DNA of 33,024 nt from JAWOJB01 sp046484325 (GCA_046484325.1 JAWOJB010000095.1:1-33024); one strand, 5' to 3'; numbered from the stretch's first letter, positions 1 to 8,057 are shown. Numbers and translations: made by a program. The notes: generated from the letters alone by a model not told the origin.

Positions 1-59
1 CATCCCACCAGCGAGCGGCGACCGTCCCACAGCCACTTGGTGAACGGGTTACGCAACAT
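1..59 (-). CDS. ABC-2 type permease, N-terminal fragment (cut by window edge)
   Basis: Only the first 19 codons are in the window, starting MLRNPFTKWLWDGRRS and running off the left edge. The ATG (59..57) overlaps the end of the upstream ABC ATPase gene by 11 nt, so the two are translationally coupled. A short start of this kind, basic and tryptophan-containing just before the first membrane helix, is typical of ABC-2 permeases encoded after a DrrA-like ATPase. The position and coupling make it the likely membrane partner of that ATPase. The rest of the gene cannot be seen, so the assignment rests mainly on context. Confidence 0.6.
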   Translation of the reverse strand, partial: MLRNPFTKWLWDGRRSLVG

Positions 60-954
60 CGGTCGGACCTCCACCGTAGTGGTGGAAGAACAGCTCCTCG
101 AGGTCGGGCTCCTCTGCGCTCAACATGACCACGGTGTGGCGGGCCGCCGCCTTCACCAGGCTGTCGGCGCTTCCGTCGAGTCGGCAGGTGAGCATGGGCC
201 CGTCGACGGCGAGGTCACGCACCCCGTCGACGGCAGCGAAGTCCTCGATCGGGACCGGGCGCTCGAAGCGGATCTCGATGCGGCGCATCGACCGGTGGCG
301 CAGATCGTCGACATCCTGCACGGTCACGAGCCTCCCGGCCCGGATGATCCCCACGCGGTCGGCGGTACGTTGCACCTCGCCCATCACGTGGGACGACATG
401 AACACGGTTCGGCCCTCCGCCGCCGCCTGGCGGGCGAGAGCGGTGAACTCCTGCTGGAGCAGGGGGTCGAGCCCGCTGGTCGGCTCGTCGAGGATGAGCA
501 TCTCGGGGTCGTGCATGAACGCCTGCACCACACCGAGCTTCTGGCGGTTCCCCCGAGACAGAGTCTTGACCTTGCGGCCGGGGTCGAGGTCGAGGCGCTC
601 GGTCAGCTCGTCGATGCGGGCCCTGGACACCCCGCCTCGGAGGTTGCTGAGGTAGGTGAGCAACTCGGTTCCGGTCTGGCGGCCGTCGACGACGAAGTCG
701 CCTGCGAGGTACCCGATCCGCCGGCGGAGGGCGACACCATCCCGGCAGGGATCGAGGCCGAGCACCGTGGCACGGCCGCCCGTCGGCCGGATCAGGTCGA
801 GCAGCAACCGGATCGTGGTCGTCTTGCCCGCCCCGTTGGGGCCGAGGAACCCGAATACCTCGCCGGCGGGAACCTCCAGGTCGAGCCCCTCGAGCCCGCG
901 CGTGCGGCCGTAGTCCTTGGTCAGACCGTCGATCTGAATGGCCACATCCGACAC
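49..954 (-). CDS. ABC transporter ATP-binding protein (DrrA-like, ABC-2 exporter)
   Basis: This is a 301-residue ABC ATPase that should power an ABC-2 type exporter; the substrate is unknown. Visible motifs are Walker A GPNGAGKTT near residue 38, signature LSRGNRQKLG near 133, Walker B MLILDEPTSGLDPL near 152 and the H-loop SSHVMGEV near 188. The last ~80 residues form the extra C-terminal domain usual in DrrA/CcmA-like subunits. The start is GTG at 954, chosen because GAGAGG lies 6 nt upstream on the minus strand; a further in-frame GTG lies three codons inside. The downstream permease gene starts inside its last codons. A TAGCCT box at 981..976 could be its -10 element. The fold and role are secure; the cargo cannot be read from the sequence. 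Confidence 0.93.
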   Translation of the reverse strand: MSDVAIQIDGLTKDYGRTRGLEGLDLEVPAGEVFGFLGPNGAGKTTTIRLLLDLIRPTGGRATVLGLDPCRDGVALRRRIGYLAGDFVVDGRQTGTELLTYLSNLRGGVSRARIDELTERLDLDPGRKVKTLSRGNRQKLGVVQAFMHDPEMLILDEPTSGLDPLLQQEFTALARQAAAEGRTVFMSSHVMGEVQRTADRVGIIRAGRLVTVQDVDDLRHRSMRRIEIRFERPVPIEDFAAVDGVRDLAVDGPMLTCRLDGSADSLVKAAARHTVVMLSAEEPDLEELFFHHYGGGPTDVA

Positions 955-1020
955 GAGCCACCTCTCGTCCAGCTCAGGCTAGGCACCTCGCCCTGGCGGC
1001 CACCGGCTCGCTCCTCCGGG

Positions 1021-1026
1021 TAGCGT
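1021..1026 (+). promoter_or_regulatory. Candidate -10 box of a leaderless promoter for the cNMP-binding gene
   Basis: TAGCGT matches the actinobacterial TAnnnT -10 pattern and ends 8 nt before the ATG at 1035, so the transcript would begin at or next to the start codon. No Shine-Dalgarno sequence is visible in front of this ATG. No convincing -35 box was found. Confidence 0.4.
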
Positions 1027-1034
1027 GCTCTGCC

Positions 1035-1436
1035 ATGGACCCACTCGACCGTCTCCGCGCCATCCCCCTCTTCACCGATCTGGACGAGCCATCGCTCCGG
1101 CGTATCGCCGAGCTGGCAGCCGAGTTCGCGGTCTCGGCCGACCACGTGCTCATCGAGCAGGGTCATCCGGCCAGCGGCCTGTTCGTCCTGGAGGCGGGCC
1201 GGGTGGCCATCGAGCTTCCGGGAGGCAGGGTGCTCGAGAAGGGCCCGGGAGAGGTTCTCGGTGAGCTCGGGCTGCTCACCGACCGCCCCCGCGCTGCCCG
1301 GGTGCGCACGCTCACGGAGGCCGGGGGACTGGCGATCCGCCGCCAAGACTTCGACCGGCTGCTGGAGACCGAGCCCCGGCTGGCACTGGCCCTCCTCCGG
1401 CACGTCGCCGGGCTTGTCGCCGACGAGGGCCACTGA
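1035..1436 (+). CDS. Small stand-alone cyclic nucleotide-binding domain protein
   Basis: This 133-residue protein is almost entirely one cNMP-binding (Crp-type) beta-roll. It opens with the common DRLRAIPLFTDLDE segment, followed by the beta-roll (EQGHPASGLFVLEAGRVAI) and a phosphate-binding-cassette-like GEVLGELGLLTDRPRAARVRT. There is no helix-turn-helix, kinase or channel domain, so it must act on a partner or serve as a sensor. The cassette has the GE and RA residues typical of cyclic-nucleotide binders, although ligand binding is not proven. It converges on the PD-(D/E)XK-like gene with 3 nt between the stop codons. Similar domains occur at the N-terminus of the kinase at 8324-9724 and in the protein at 23854-24279. 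The fold is certain; the role is unknown. Confidence 0.85.
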   Translation: MDPLDRLRAIPLFTDLDEPSLRRIAELAAEFAVSADHVLIEQGHPASGLFVLEAGRVAIELPGGRVLEKGPGEVLGELGLLTDRPRAARVRTLTEAGGLAIRRQDFDRLLETEPRLALALLRHVAGLVADEGH

Positions 1437-1439
1437 ACG

Positions 1440-2915
1440 TCAGCGGAACCGGAGGCAGCGACCCCGGCGGTCGCACCATTCGCACCAAGGCCCGACCGTG
1501 AATCCCGGGCCGAGGGCATTCGTCGGGTGCCATGCCGCCGCCGCCGAGGCCACCTCCCGGAGGCGATCGGTGGCGGCGGCGATCCCGTCCGGCCCGTAGA
1601 AGATCCGCTCGCACTCGGCCGGGTCCCTTCGCAGGTGGTGGACGTGCACCGCCACCCCGTCCACCTCGCGTCCGAGGGAGGCCAGGGCTCGGGCGGCGGA
1701 CACCGCATAGAGGTCCGGCTCATGGGGGAGCGGGGCGGAGTGGCGCCCGGTCCGGTGTTCCACCACCGCCGCCACCCGATCCGATTCCCATCCGTTCACG
1801 TCGGTCGTGCCGATCATCACCACCGCCACCGGGGCATCCCGCAGCCCGCCCGAGCGGTCGATGCCGAGGCCGGGGACGAGCATCGTCACCCCCATCTGGT
1901 ACTCGGCCTTTCGGACCTCGGCTACGGGGTGCGGGTCGCGCCGCCAGAGATCGAGGTGCTGCTCGCAGAGGCGGCGGATGTCGGCGGCATCGGCGGGCGA
2001 CACCGACCGGCAGGCCACCGTGATCGCCGCCTCGGGGTCGCCTCCCGACAGAATGGCCGCCAGCGCCTCGTGCACCTGCGATCCGACGATGGCGCCGGAG
2101 GTCATGTCGTCGGCGGCGCCCTCGTCGGTCGGGATCCCGTAGATCGCAGGCCAGGCAGCCGCGCGATGGCAGTTCTCCATCTCCGCGATCCGGCTCTTCG
2201 ACAGGACGATGGTGCGGGTGTTGGGACCGGGCTCGCCTCCGATCGCCGGGTACTGGCCGCACCTCGCTGGACGGGGGCACCGGAAGCAGTGGAGGCCGGG
2301 GACCCGGCCGGGACGTTCCACCGACGTAGCCGCCTGATGCCGGGCGAACACCGAGGCCAGCAGGGAGCGGGCGCGGTCGGGCCCCGGCCGTTCGACCGGC
2401 ACCAGGTCGTCGCGGGCCACGAAGGCGTCGACCAGCGTTGCTTCGGGCGGAGCCGTGGTGTAGAAGACCGCGGCCTCCACCTCGGACGTGCCGGTGCGCC
2501 CGGTCCGCAGCCGCACCGCCGTGACCTCGCCCCCCTCCGACAGCTCGAACTGGTACGGCGCGCTCAGCATGGTGTTTGTCGCCTCGTCGACGACGATGTT
2601 CGGTTGGGGGTCGAGGTCCACCTCCACCCCCGGCGCCTTCAGGCCCAGGCTCAGGAACCCGGCAAACCCCTCCTCCATGAGCTCGCGCTGCACAGGGTCG
2701 AACACTCCGAACAGGCGGTCGGCGATCTCGTCGGCCGTGTCCTGGTCCTCGGAGGAGGCGTTGAACCAGGAGACACACGCATCCCGCACCGCCAGCCACC
2801 GGTCGAGCGGCTGCCTGGGGAGCTTGGAGCCGGCACCCAGCCCGGCGGCCGGACACGACTCGATGAGCACGAGCCGGCGGAAGTCGATCCGGTCGGGCGG
2901 CTCGAATCCATACAT
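1440..2915 (-). CDS. PD-(D/E)XK (RecB/Cas4-like) superfamily protein, apparently with two tandem degenerate modules
   Basis: From the ATG at 2915 the protein has 491 residues. The open frame extends further upstream, but that part is low-complexity and not gene-like. The C-terminal half looks like a RecB/Cas4-type nuclease: SKSRIAEMENC near 239-249, a motif-I-like VHEAL (His282), an acidic GTTDVNG (Asp372), VVEHRTGR at 384-391 where the family normally has D/E-x-K, and the cysteine cluster C478-x2-C481-x5-C487 that often holds an Fe-S cluster. The N-terminal half repeats the ending: AVRLRTGR at 133-140, then C210-x2-C213-x5-C219. The catalytic lysine position reads Arg in both halves, so nuclease activity is doubtful. 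The gene is single and convergent with the cNMP protein. The superfamily call is fairly safe; its function is not known to me. Confidence 0.72.
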   Translation of the reverse strand: MYGFEPPDRIDFRRLVLIESCPAAGLGAGSKLPRQPLDRWLAVRDACVSWFNASSEDQDTADEIADRLFGVFDPVQRELMEEGFAGFLSLGLKAPGVEVDLDPQPNIVVDEATNTMLSAPYQFELSEGGEVTAVRLRTGRTGTSEVEAAVFYTTAPPEATLVDAFVARDDLVPVERPGPDRARSLLASVFARHQAATSVERPGRVPGLHCFRCPRPARCGQYPAIGGEPGPNTRTIVLSKSRIAEMENCHRAAAWPAIYGIPTDEGAADDMTSGAIVGSQVHEALAAILSGGDPEAAITVACRSVSPADAADIRRLCEQHLDLWRRDPHPVAEVRKAEYQMGVTMLVPGLGIDRSGGLRDAPVAVVMIGTTDVNGWESDRVAAVVEHRTGRHSAPLPHEPDLYAVSAARALASLGREVDGVAVHVHHLRRDPAECERIFYGPDGIAAATDRLREVASAAAAWHPTNALGPGFTVGPWCEWCDRRGRCLRFR

Positions 2916-2988
2916 CGGGCCCCATCCAACCACGTGCTTCGGATCCCGTGGTGCTCCGGGCGGCAGCGGGCGGCGGCTCCGCCAACGA

Positions 2989-3492
2989 TCAGTCGGCGCC
3001 GGCCGCCTCGACCTTCCGTCCCCCGCGGTCGAGGAGGGTGGCCTCGGCGACCGCGGCGTCGTCTCCGACCGCCACCACGAGGAGGACCTCCCCTTCGTCG
3101 ACGGCGACGTGAGACCAGTCCTGCTCGTCCCAGAGCAGGGGTCGGAACCGGTTGAGACCGAGGTAGGCGCCCCAGAACACACCGAGAGCGAGGCCGGCCG
3201 TGCCGCCGATCAGCACGGCGGCCCCGGTGTCGAGCGCCGGGAAGACGAGCACGCCCAACCCCGCCATGAGCACGGCGCCGGCGGCGGCTCCGATGAGCGC
3301 TCCGGTCGACCAACCCCGCTTCATGCGACGACCGACGTCGGACTCGATCACGTAGCGGTCTGCCGACCACACGGCCGAAACCAGGTCGCGATCGGCGAGT
3401 CCCTGGCGCCTGAGCTCGCTGGCGGCCGCCGCCGCCGTCAGGCGGTCCGGGAACACCGCACCCACCAGGGTCGGCCGGGCGCCCGCAGTCAT
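2989..3492 (-). CDS. Glycine-zipper membrane protein, general-stress type
   Basis: This is a 167-residue protein. Residues 8-50 form a small alpha/beta segment that begins like stress proteins of the general stress protein 17M type (LVGAVFPDRLTAAAAASELRRQG). A basic stretch (GRRMKRG) and two glycine-rich hydrophobic segments at about 62-85 and 88-112 follow (GALIGAAAGAVL, GTAGLALGVFWGAY), then a short soluble tail. Architectures like this sit in the inner membrane, with the glycine zipper packing helices together. The start ATG at 3492 is supported by GGGGAG 7 nt upstream; the frame is open further upstream but without gene-like content. A near-perfect SigF/SigB-type promoter lies 79-104 nt upstream, and the divergent neighbour is a CsbD stress protein, so a general-stress role is a fair inference. 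The molecular function is unknown. Confidence 0.8.
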   Translation of the reverse strand: MTAGARPTLVGAVFPDRLTAAAAASELRRQGLADRDLVSAVWSADRYVIESDVGRRMKRGWSTGALIGAAAGAVLMAGLGVLVFPALDTGAAVLIGGTAGLALGVFWGAYLGLNRFRPLLWDEQDWSHVAVDEGEVLLVVAVGDDAAVAEATLLDRGGRKVEAAGAD

Positions 3493-3570
3493 GGTCGCTC
3501 CCCGTCCCGGTCGGGTGTGGCGTCGGCCTCCGTCATGGGCATGTCCGATCCTCTGGTCGTCACCCAGGGT

Positions 3571-3596
3571 GTACCCGGACTCGCCGGCGACGAAAC
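3571..3596 (-). promoter_or_regulatory. SigF/SigB-type promoter for the glycine-zipper membrane protein
   Basis: On the minus strand GGTTT (ending at 3593) is followed by a 16-nt spacer and GGGTAC (3576..3571). This matches the published consensus for mycobacterial SigF (GGTTT-N15-17-GGGTA) and the related SigB promoters. Transcription would run toward the ATG at 3492. Confidence 0.6.
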
Positions 3597-3635
3597 CCGG
3601 AGGCTTCGAGCCGCGACCACCATCGGCTCGGCGTG

Positions 3636-3662
3636 GGTCTGGCGACCGCCTGATGCGGGTAG
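3636..3662 (+). promoter_or_regulatory. SigF/SigB-type promoter for csbD-like gene
   Basis: GGTCT (3636-3640), a 16-nt spacer and GGGTAG (3657-3662) match the SigF/SigB consensus at 4 of 5 positions in the -35 and fully in GGGTA. The start ATG is at 3700, leaving a leader of about 30 nt that contains the Shine-Dalgarno. CsbD is a classic general-stress regulon member, which supports the reading. Confidence 0.5.
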
Positions 3663-3699
3663 GTGGTGGAGTGACCGCGATCAGAGCAGGGAGGCTCAC

Positions 3700-3873
3700 A
3701 TGGCCGGCCCCAGCGAGCAACAGACCAGGATGGAAGGCAAGTGGGAACAGATGCGAGGACGTGTCAATGAGGCATGGGGAGCGCTCACCAACGACGACCT
3801 CGACCGCATCGACGGGCGTTGGGATCAGCTGGTCGGCACCGTTCGCGAGCGGACCGGCGAGGCGACCAGGTGA
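3700..3873 (+). CDS. CsbD family general stress protein
   Basis: This is a 57-residue, highly charged, cysteine-free protein with the CsbD layout: RMEGKWEQMRGRVNEAWG, then a short turn (LTNDDLDRIDGRWDQL) and VGTVRERTGEA. CsbD proteins are small helical proteins induced by general stress sigma factors; their biochemical role is unknown. The start is set by AGGGAGG 5 nt before the ATG. A SigF-like promoter lies upstream, and the divergent neighbour has one too. The gene converges on the frameshifted RsbW-type gene. The family assignment is strong. Confidence 0.92.
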   Translation: MAGPSEQQTRMEGKWEQMRGRVNEAWGALTNDDLDRIDGRWDQLVGTVRERTGEATR

Positions 3874-3910
3874 CGCTCGAGCTCTCCCTCGATGGTGCGG
3901 GCAGCAAAGG

Positions 3911-4282
3911 TGGTGAACCGCGATCGACACGGGTCGCCCCGCCCATCCCCAGTCGTCGGTGAGCAACCGGAGGACGCGTAGAGCGAAGCCCTGATGCGGC
4001 CTGGCGCCGAAGAGGGGACTCCCGCCGGCTCGATCCCGGGTCGAACACGCCGACCCGAACCCCAGCCTCGGCGATGCTCATGTCCAGGAGGATGCTGGCG
4101 CAGCGGTCTCCGCCGTGACGGACCGCGTTGCCCACGACCTCGCTGACGAGCAGCCGGAGGTCGTCGAGCAAAGGAGACGGCAGCCGGGGAGATGGGAGAT
4201 GGCGGCGCGGGCCGCAGTCGGAATCGGGCGGGAGCTCGACCGTGATCCTGTGACAGGCCAGCGTCGATCCGCGGCCATGCAT
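3911..4282 (-). pseudogene. RsbW-like anti-sigma/serine kinase (HATPase), frameshifted
   Basis: The gene starts at ATG 4282 (GAGGAG 4 nt upstream), 8 nt after the hrpA stop. The first ~85 residues read as an RsbW/SpoIIAB-type ATPase: an N-box LLDDLRLLVSEVVGNAVRHG, then a G1-type VRVGVFDPGSS. Near 4020 this frame stops resembling the family, while the frame shifted by one base carries the expected C-terminal block (GFALRVLRLLTDDWGW). One extra base in a C/G-rich run around 4015-4026 would explain it. Even after that repair the second frame has no stop codon before the gene at 2989-3492, so the 3' end is also damaged or needs a second correction. RsbW-type kinases bind SigB/SigF-family sigma factors, which fits the SigF-like promoters next door. 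The end coordinate is approximate. Sequencing error is the main alternative to real decay. Confidence 0.65.
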
Positions 4283-4290
4283 ACCGCTCC

Positions 4291-7200
4291 TCAGCCGCCG
4301 AGTGCTCCCGCCAGCAGCCTGCGGATGCGTTGCTCGCTGACGCTGCTCCGGGTCCCGAGCGTCTGGGCGAAGAGGCTCACCCTCAGCTCCTGGCACATCC
4401 AGGCAGCCTCGATCGGCTCGTCGGAGGCCGGCAGGGCCTCACGCAACCGATCCACCTCCGCCTCGAGGGATCGCACACGCTCCATCAGCTCCCGATCCCG
4501 CGAGATATCGTCTGGGAGCCGGTCCAGCCGGCGCTCGATGGCACCCAGGTAGCGCCGGACGTCGGCGAGCCGCCGGCGTCCCACTCCCGCCACGAACCCT
4601 GGATACACCAGCCGGGACAGCTGCTCCTCCACGTCGGCGACGGATGCGGCGAAGGCCTCGCCGTCGAGCCGATCCACACGCTCCCAGATCGACCCCAACA
4701 GCTCGTGGATCTCCAGCGAAACGCCGGCGATCTCATCGACCCGGTCGCCTACCAGGCCCTGGACCGCCCAACGCAGCCGGTCGAAGGCAAGGGCGTCCCA
4801 GGCGGGCCCGCCCGCCTCGGCGATGAGGTCGTCGAGGGCGGCGTCGAGGCAATCGGCGGCCCACGTCGCGGTGTCCGGATAGGGACCGGCGCGCACCGCC
4901 AGCCGGGTCTGCTCGGTCATGACCGGCGCCAGCAGCCGGCCGGGAGAGGCCAGGCCGAGCGCCAGCAGCCTTCGCGTACCACCCCACATTGCCTCGGCCT
5001 GGGCATCTCGGGTGGGGAGGAGGCGCACCGCCACCGAGTCGGACTCGTCGACGAGCGCCGGATAGGCCGGGACCCGCCGTCCCGGCTCGCCGATCTCGAC
5101 CACCCTGGGCAGCTCGCCGATGCTCCAGGCCGTGAGACCATCGATCTCCAGCTCGTGCCGGTGTCCGGTCGATCGTGCGGCCTGCTCCCCGACGGCGCCC
5201 CGGAGCGCATCGAGATCGTCACCCTCGGCGAGCGCTTCCCCGTCCTCCCCGACAACCCGGAATCGGGGCCGGAGGTGGCCGGGCAACACCGCCAGGTCGA
5301 TGGCGTCGGCGGCGAGCGGAATGCCGCTGAGACGCGACACCTCGGTACGAAGAACCTCGGCGAGCCCGCCTCGGCCGGGGTCGAGCCGGTCGAGCAGCGA
5401 TCGCACGGTGTCGGGGATCGGGACGAGAACCTTGCGCACCGGCTTGGGGAGGGATCGGATGAGGGTCGTGATCAGCTCCGGGCGCATCCCGGGGACCAGC
5501 CAGTCGAAGGCCGCCGGGTCGATGCGGTCGAGCCCCCACACCGGGACGATGACCGTGAGCCCGTCGTCGGGCGACCCCGGGGCCAGCTCGTACACCAGCG
5601 GCAGCTCGAGAGCGCCATGACGCCACGTGTCGGGGAAGGCGGTGGGATCGGGCAGGCCGACGGCGGGGTCCACGAGGTCGTCGATCGCGAGATCGAGGCG
5701 ATGGGGGTCCTCGTCGCGGGCGTCCCTCCACCACCGATCGAAGTGGCGGGCGGACACGATCCCGGCAGGCAGCCGGGCGTCGAAGACATCGGCGATGGCC
5801 TCGTCGTCCACGAGCAGGCCGGGTCGTCGGGTTCGCTCCTCGAGCGCCGCCACCTCGTGGATCCGATCCTGGTTGAGCCGGGCGAACCGGTGCCGGGTGT
5901 CCCACTCTCCGGCCACGAGGGCATGGCGGATGAAGAGGCGGCGGGCGCCGTCCGGGTCGATCCGGCCATAGATCACCGTCCGGTCGGTGACCAGCGGGAT
6001 CCCGTACATGGTGACCGTCTCGTGGGCCACCGCCATCCCCCGTTCGGCATCCCACCAGGGATCTGAGGACGAGCGACGTACGAGGTGCGCCGCCGCCTCC
6101 TCGATCCACTCGGCGCGGATCCGGGCCACCTGCCGTGCCCACAGCCGGTTGGTCTCGACCAGCTCTGCGGCCATCACCCACTCGGGCGACTGCTTGAAGA
6201 GCGCCGAGCCGGGTGCGATGGAGAAGCGGGCTCCCCGGGCCCCCCGGTACTCCCAACCAACCGGGTCCTTCACGCCGACCTGGGACAGGAGCCCGGACAG
6301 GACCGAACGGTGTACGGCGTCGGGGTCGGCGGGCTCGGTGTTCCAGTGCAACCCGAGCTCGCCGACCAGCCTTCGGATCTGGGCGTTCACGTCCTGCCAC
6401 TCCCGAACCCGGCGGTAGTCGAGGAGCTCCTCCCGGCACATCCGACGGAACTGGTTGGAGCTACGAGCCCGGCGCTGGGACTCCAGGTGCTCCCACAGCC
6501 GCAGCCAGCCGAGGAGGTCCGAGCCTGGCTCGGCAAACCGGCGGTGCAGCTCGTCGGCGCGCTCGCGACCCTCGGCCGGTCGGACCCGGGGATCCTGGAT
6601 CGAGAGGGCCGAGGCGATGATCGTCACCTCTCGAACACAGGCATGGCGGTCGGCCTCGAGGATCATTCGCCCGAGGCGCACGTCGATGGGGAACCTGGCC
6701 AGCCTGCGCCCGAGGCTGGTCAGCCAGTGGCCCGTGCCTGCCCGGGTGAGGTCGACGGCCCCGAGCTCTTCGAGCAGGGCGACTCCATCGCGGATCGAGC
6801 GGCGGTCGGGCGCGTCGATGAACGGGAACGATTCGATCTCCCCCAAGCGGAGCGCGGCCATCTGGAGGATCACCGCCGCCAGGTTGGTGCGCTGAATCTC
6901 GGGCTCGGTGAACGCCGGTCGGCCGGCATGGTCCTCTTCGGAGTAGAGGCGGATGCAGATCCCCGGCCCGAGCCGGCCACATCGCCCGGCCCGCTGATCG
7001 GCGGAGGCTCGGGAGATCGGCTCGATCGGGAGCCGCTGCACCTTGGTCCGTCGGTTGTAGCGGGAGATCCGCGCCGCTCCCGGGTCGACCACGTAGCGGA
7101 TGCCGGGAACGGTGAGCGACGTCTCGGCCACGTTGGTGGCGAGCACGATCCGCCGGCCCCGATGGGGCTCGAAGACCCGGTGCTGCTCGGCGGCCGACAA

Positions 7201-8010
7201 CCGCCCGTAGAGGGGAAGGATCTCGGTGTTTCGGAGCTCCAGGTCGGTGAGGGCATCCGCCGCATCCCGGATCTCCCGCTCCCCCGAGCAGAAGACGAGG
7301 ATGTCGCCGGGACCCTCGTGGAGCAGCTCCACGACGGCATCGCAGATCGCCTGAGGCTGGTCGCGGGGCTCGGCCAGCACCGGGTCATCGAGTGGTCGGT
7401 ACCGGATCTCGACGGGATGGGTCCGGCCGGACACCTCCATCACCGGGGCCCCCCCGAAAAACCGTGAGAACCGGTCGGTGTCGATGGTCGCCGATGTCAC
7501 GATCACCTTGAGGTCCGGGCGTTGGGGCAGGAGTTCGGCGAGGTAGCCGAGCAGGAAGTCGATGTTGAGACTCCGCTCGTGGGCTTCGTCGACGATGATC
7601 GTGTCGTACCGTGCCATCCGCCGATCGCGATGGATCTCGGCCAGCAGGATCCCGTCGGTCATGACCTTCACCACGGTGTCCTCGCCCACCCGGTCGGTGA
7701 AGCGCACGGCGTAGCCGACCAGCCCCCCCACGCGGGTGCCGAGCTCCTCGGCCACGCGCTCGGCGATCGACCGGGCTGCGATCCGGCGGGGCTGCGTGTG
7801 ACCGATCATGCCCACGAGGCCGCGCCCGGCTTCGAGGCAGAGCTTGGGGAGCTGGGTGCTCTTTCCCGAGCCGGTCTCACCCGAGACGATCACCACCTGG
7901 TGATCGCGGATGGCGTTGATCAGGTCGGGTCGCCGCCCGCTGATGGGGAGGTCGTCGGGGTAGGAGAAGCGGCGGGGAGGAGCGGCCCGGTGAGGGGGGG
8001 TGGGGGCCAT
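4291..8010 (-). CDS. hrpA: ATP-dependent RNA helicase HrpA (DEAH-box)
   Basis: At 1239 residues this is close to the usual ~1300 for HrpA. Visible helicase motifs are Walker A GETGSGKST (44-52), QPRRIAAR (near 73), DEAH (141-144), SAT (173-175), NVAETSLTVPGI, and QRAGRCGRLGPG of motif VI. The helicase core is followed by the HA2/OB-fold region and the long DUF3418-type C-terminal extension that separates HrpA from shorter DEAH proteins. HrpA acts on RNA and in E. coli clears stalled ribosomes; that role is inferred here. The ATG at 8010 has a TAGCCT box 9 nt upstream and no clear Shine-Dalgarno, so it may be leaderless. The downstream RsbW-like gene follows after 8 nt. Long antisense open frames across the gene are GC-driven shadows. 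Confidence 0.95.
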   Translation of the reverse strand: MAPTPPHRAAPPRRFSYPDDLPISGRRPDLINAIRDHQVVIVSGETGSGKSTQLPKLCLEAGRGLVGMIGHTQPRRIAARSIAERVAEELGTRVGGLVGYAVRFTDRVGEDTVVKVMTDGILLAEIHRDRRMARYDTIIVDEAHERSLNIDFLLGYLAELLPQRPDLKVIVTSATIDTDRFSRFFGGAPVMEVSGRTHPVEIRYRPLDDPVLAEPRDQPQAICDAVVELLHEGPGDILVFCSGEREIRDAADALTDLELRNTEILPLYGRLSAAEQHRVFEPHRGRRIVLATNVAETSLTVPGIRYVVDPGAARISRYNRRTKVQRLPIEPISRASADQRAGRCGRLGPGICIRLYSEEDHAGRPAFTEPEIQRTNLAAVILQMAALRLGEIESFPFIDAPDRRSIRDGVALLEELGAVDLTRAGTGHWLTSLGRRLARFPIDVRLGRMILEADRHACVREVTIIASALSIQDPRVRPAEGRERADELHRRFAEPGSDLLGWLRLWEHLESQRRARSSNQFRRMCREELLDYRRVREWQDVNAQIRRLVGELGLHWNTEPADPDAVHRSVLSGLLSQVGVKDPVGWEYRGARGARFSIAPGSALFKQSPEWVMAAELVETNRLWARQVARIRAEWIEEAAAHLVRRSSSDPWWDAERGMAVAHETVTMYGIPLVTDRTVIYGRIDPDGARRLFIRHALVAGEWDTRHRFARLNQDRIHEVAALEERTRRPGLLVDDEAIADVFDARLPAGIVSARHFDRWWRDARDEDPHRLDLAIDDLVDPAVGLPDPTAFPDTWRHGALELPLVYELAPGSPDDGLTVIVPVWGLDRIDPAAFDWLVPGMRPELITTLIRSLPKPVRKVLVPIPDTVRSLLDRLDPGRGGLAEVLRTEVSRLSGIPLAADAIDLAVLPGHLRPRFRVVGEDGEALAEGDDLDALRGAVGEQAARSTGHRHELEIDGLTAWSIGELPRVVEIGEPGRRVPAYPALVDESDSVAVRLLPTRDAQAEAMWGGTRRLLALGLASPGRLLAPVMTEQTRLAVRAGPYPDTATWAADCLDAALDDLIAEAGGPAWDALAFDRLRWAVQGLVGDRVDEIAGVSLEIHELLGSIWERVDRLDGEAFAASVADVEEQLSRLVYPGFVAGVGRRRLADVRRYLGAIERRLDRLPDDISRDRELMERVRSLEAEVDRLREALPASDEPIEAAWMCQELRVSLFAQTLGTRSSVSEQRIRRLLAGALGG

Positions 8011-8019
8011 CGGGGCGGG

Positions 8020-8025
8020 AGGCTA
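8020..8025 (-). promoter_or_regulatory. Candidate -10 box for hrpA
   Basis: TAGCCT on the minus strand lies 9 nt before the hrpA ATG (8010). It fits the TAnnnT pattern seen before several other genes here. The 9-nt distance is at the long end for a leaderless start, so this is weaker than the others. Confidence 0.3.
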
Positions 8026-8057
8026 GCGGTGACGGCCCGCGACATCCGGCGAGGAGG

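Noticed and set aside
1527..3155. Long plus-strand open frame opposite the PD-(D/E)XK-like gene
   Set aside because: His/Arg/Gly-rich noise; the minus strand carries recognisable motifs and cysteine clusters.
2916..3182. N-terminal extension of the PD-(D/E)XK-like protein
   Set aside because: The extra residues are Ser/Arg/Pro-rich and lie antisense to the membrane protein gene end; the start at 2915 gives a normal N-terminus.
3966..3990. Start of a longer minus-strand gene that would include the glycine-zipper protein
   Set aside because: The residues at this point are the C-terminal block of the broken RsbW-like gene in another frame, and the membrane protein has its own ribosome site and promoter.
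4330..7467. Two long plus-strand open frames opposite hrpA
   Set aside because: They mirror hrpA codon structure, have no motif or ribosome site, and hrpA is unambiguous.
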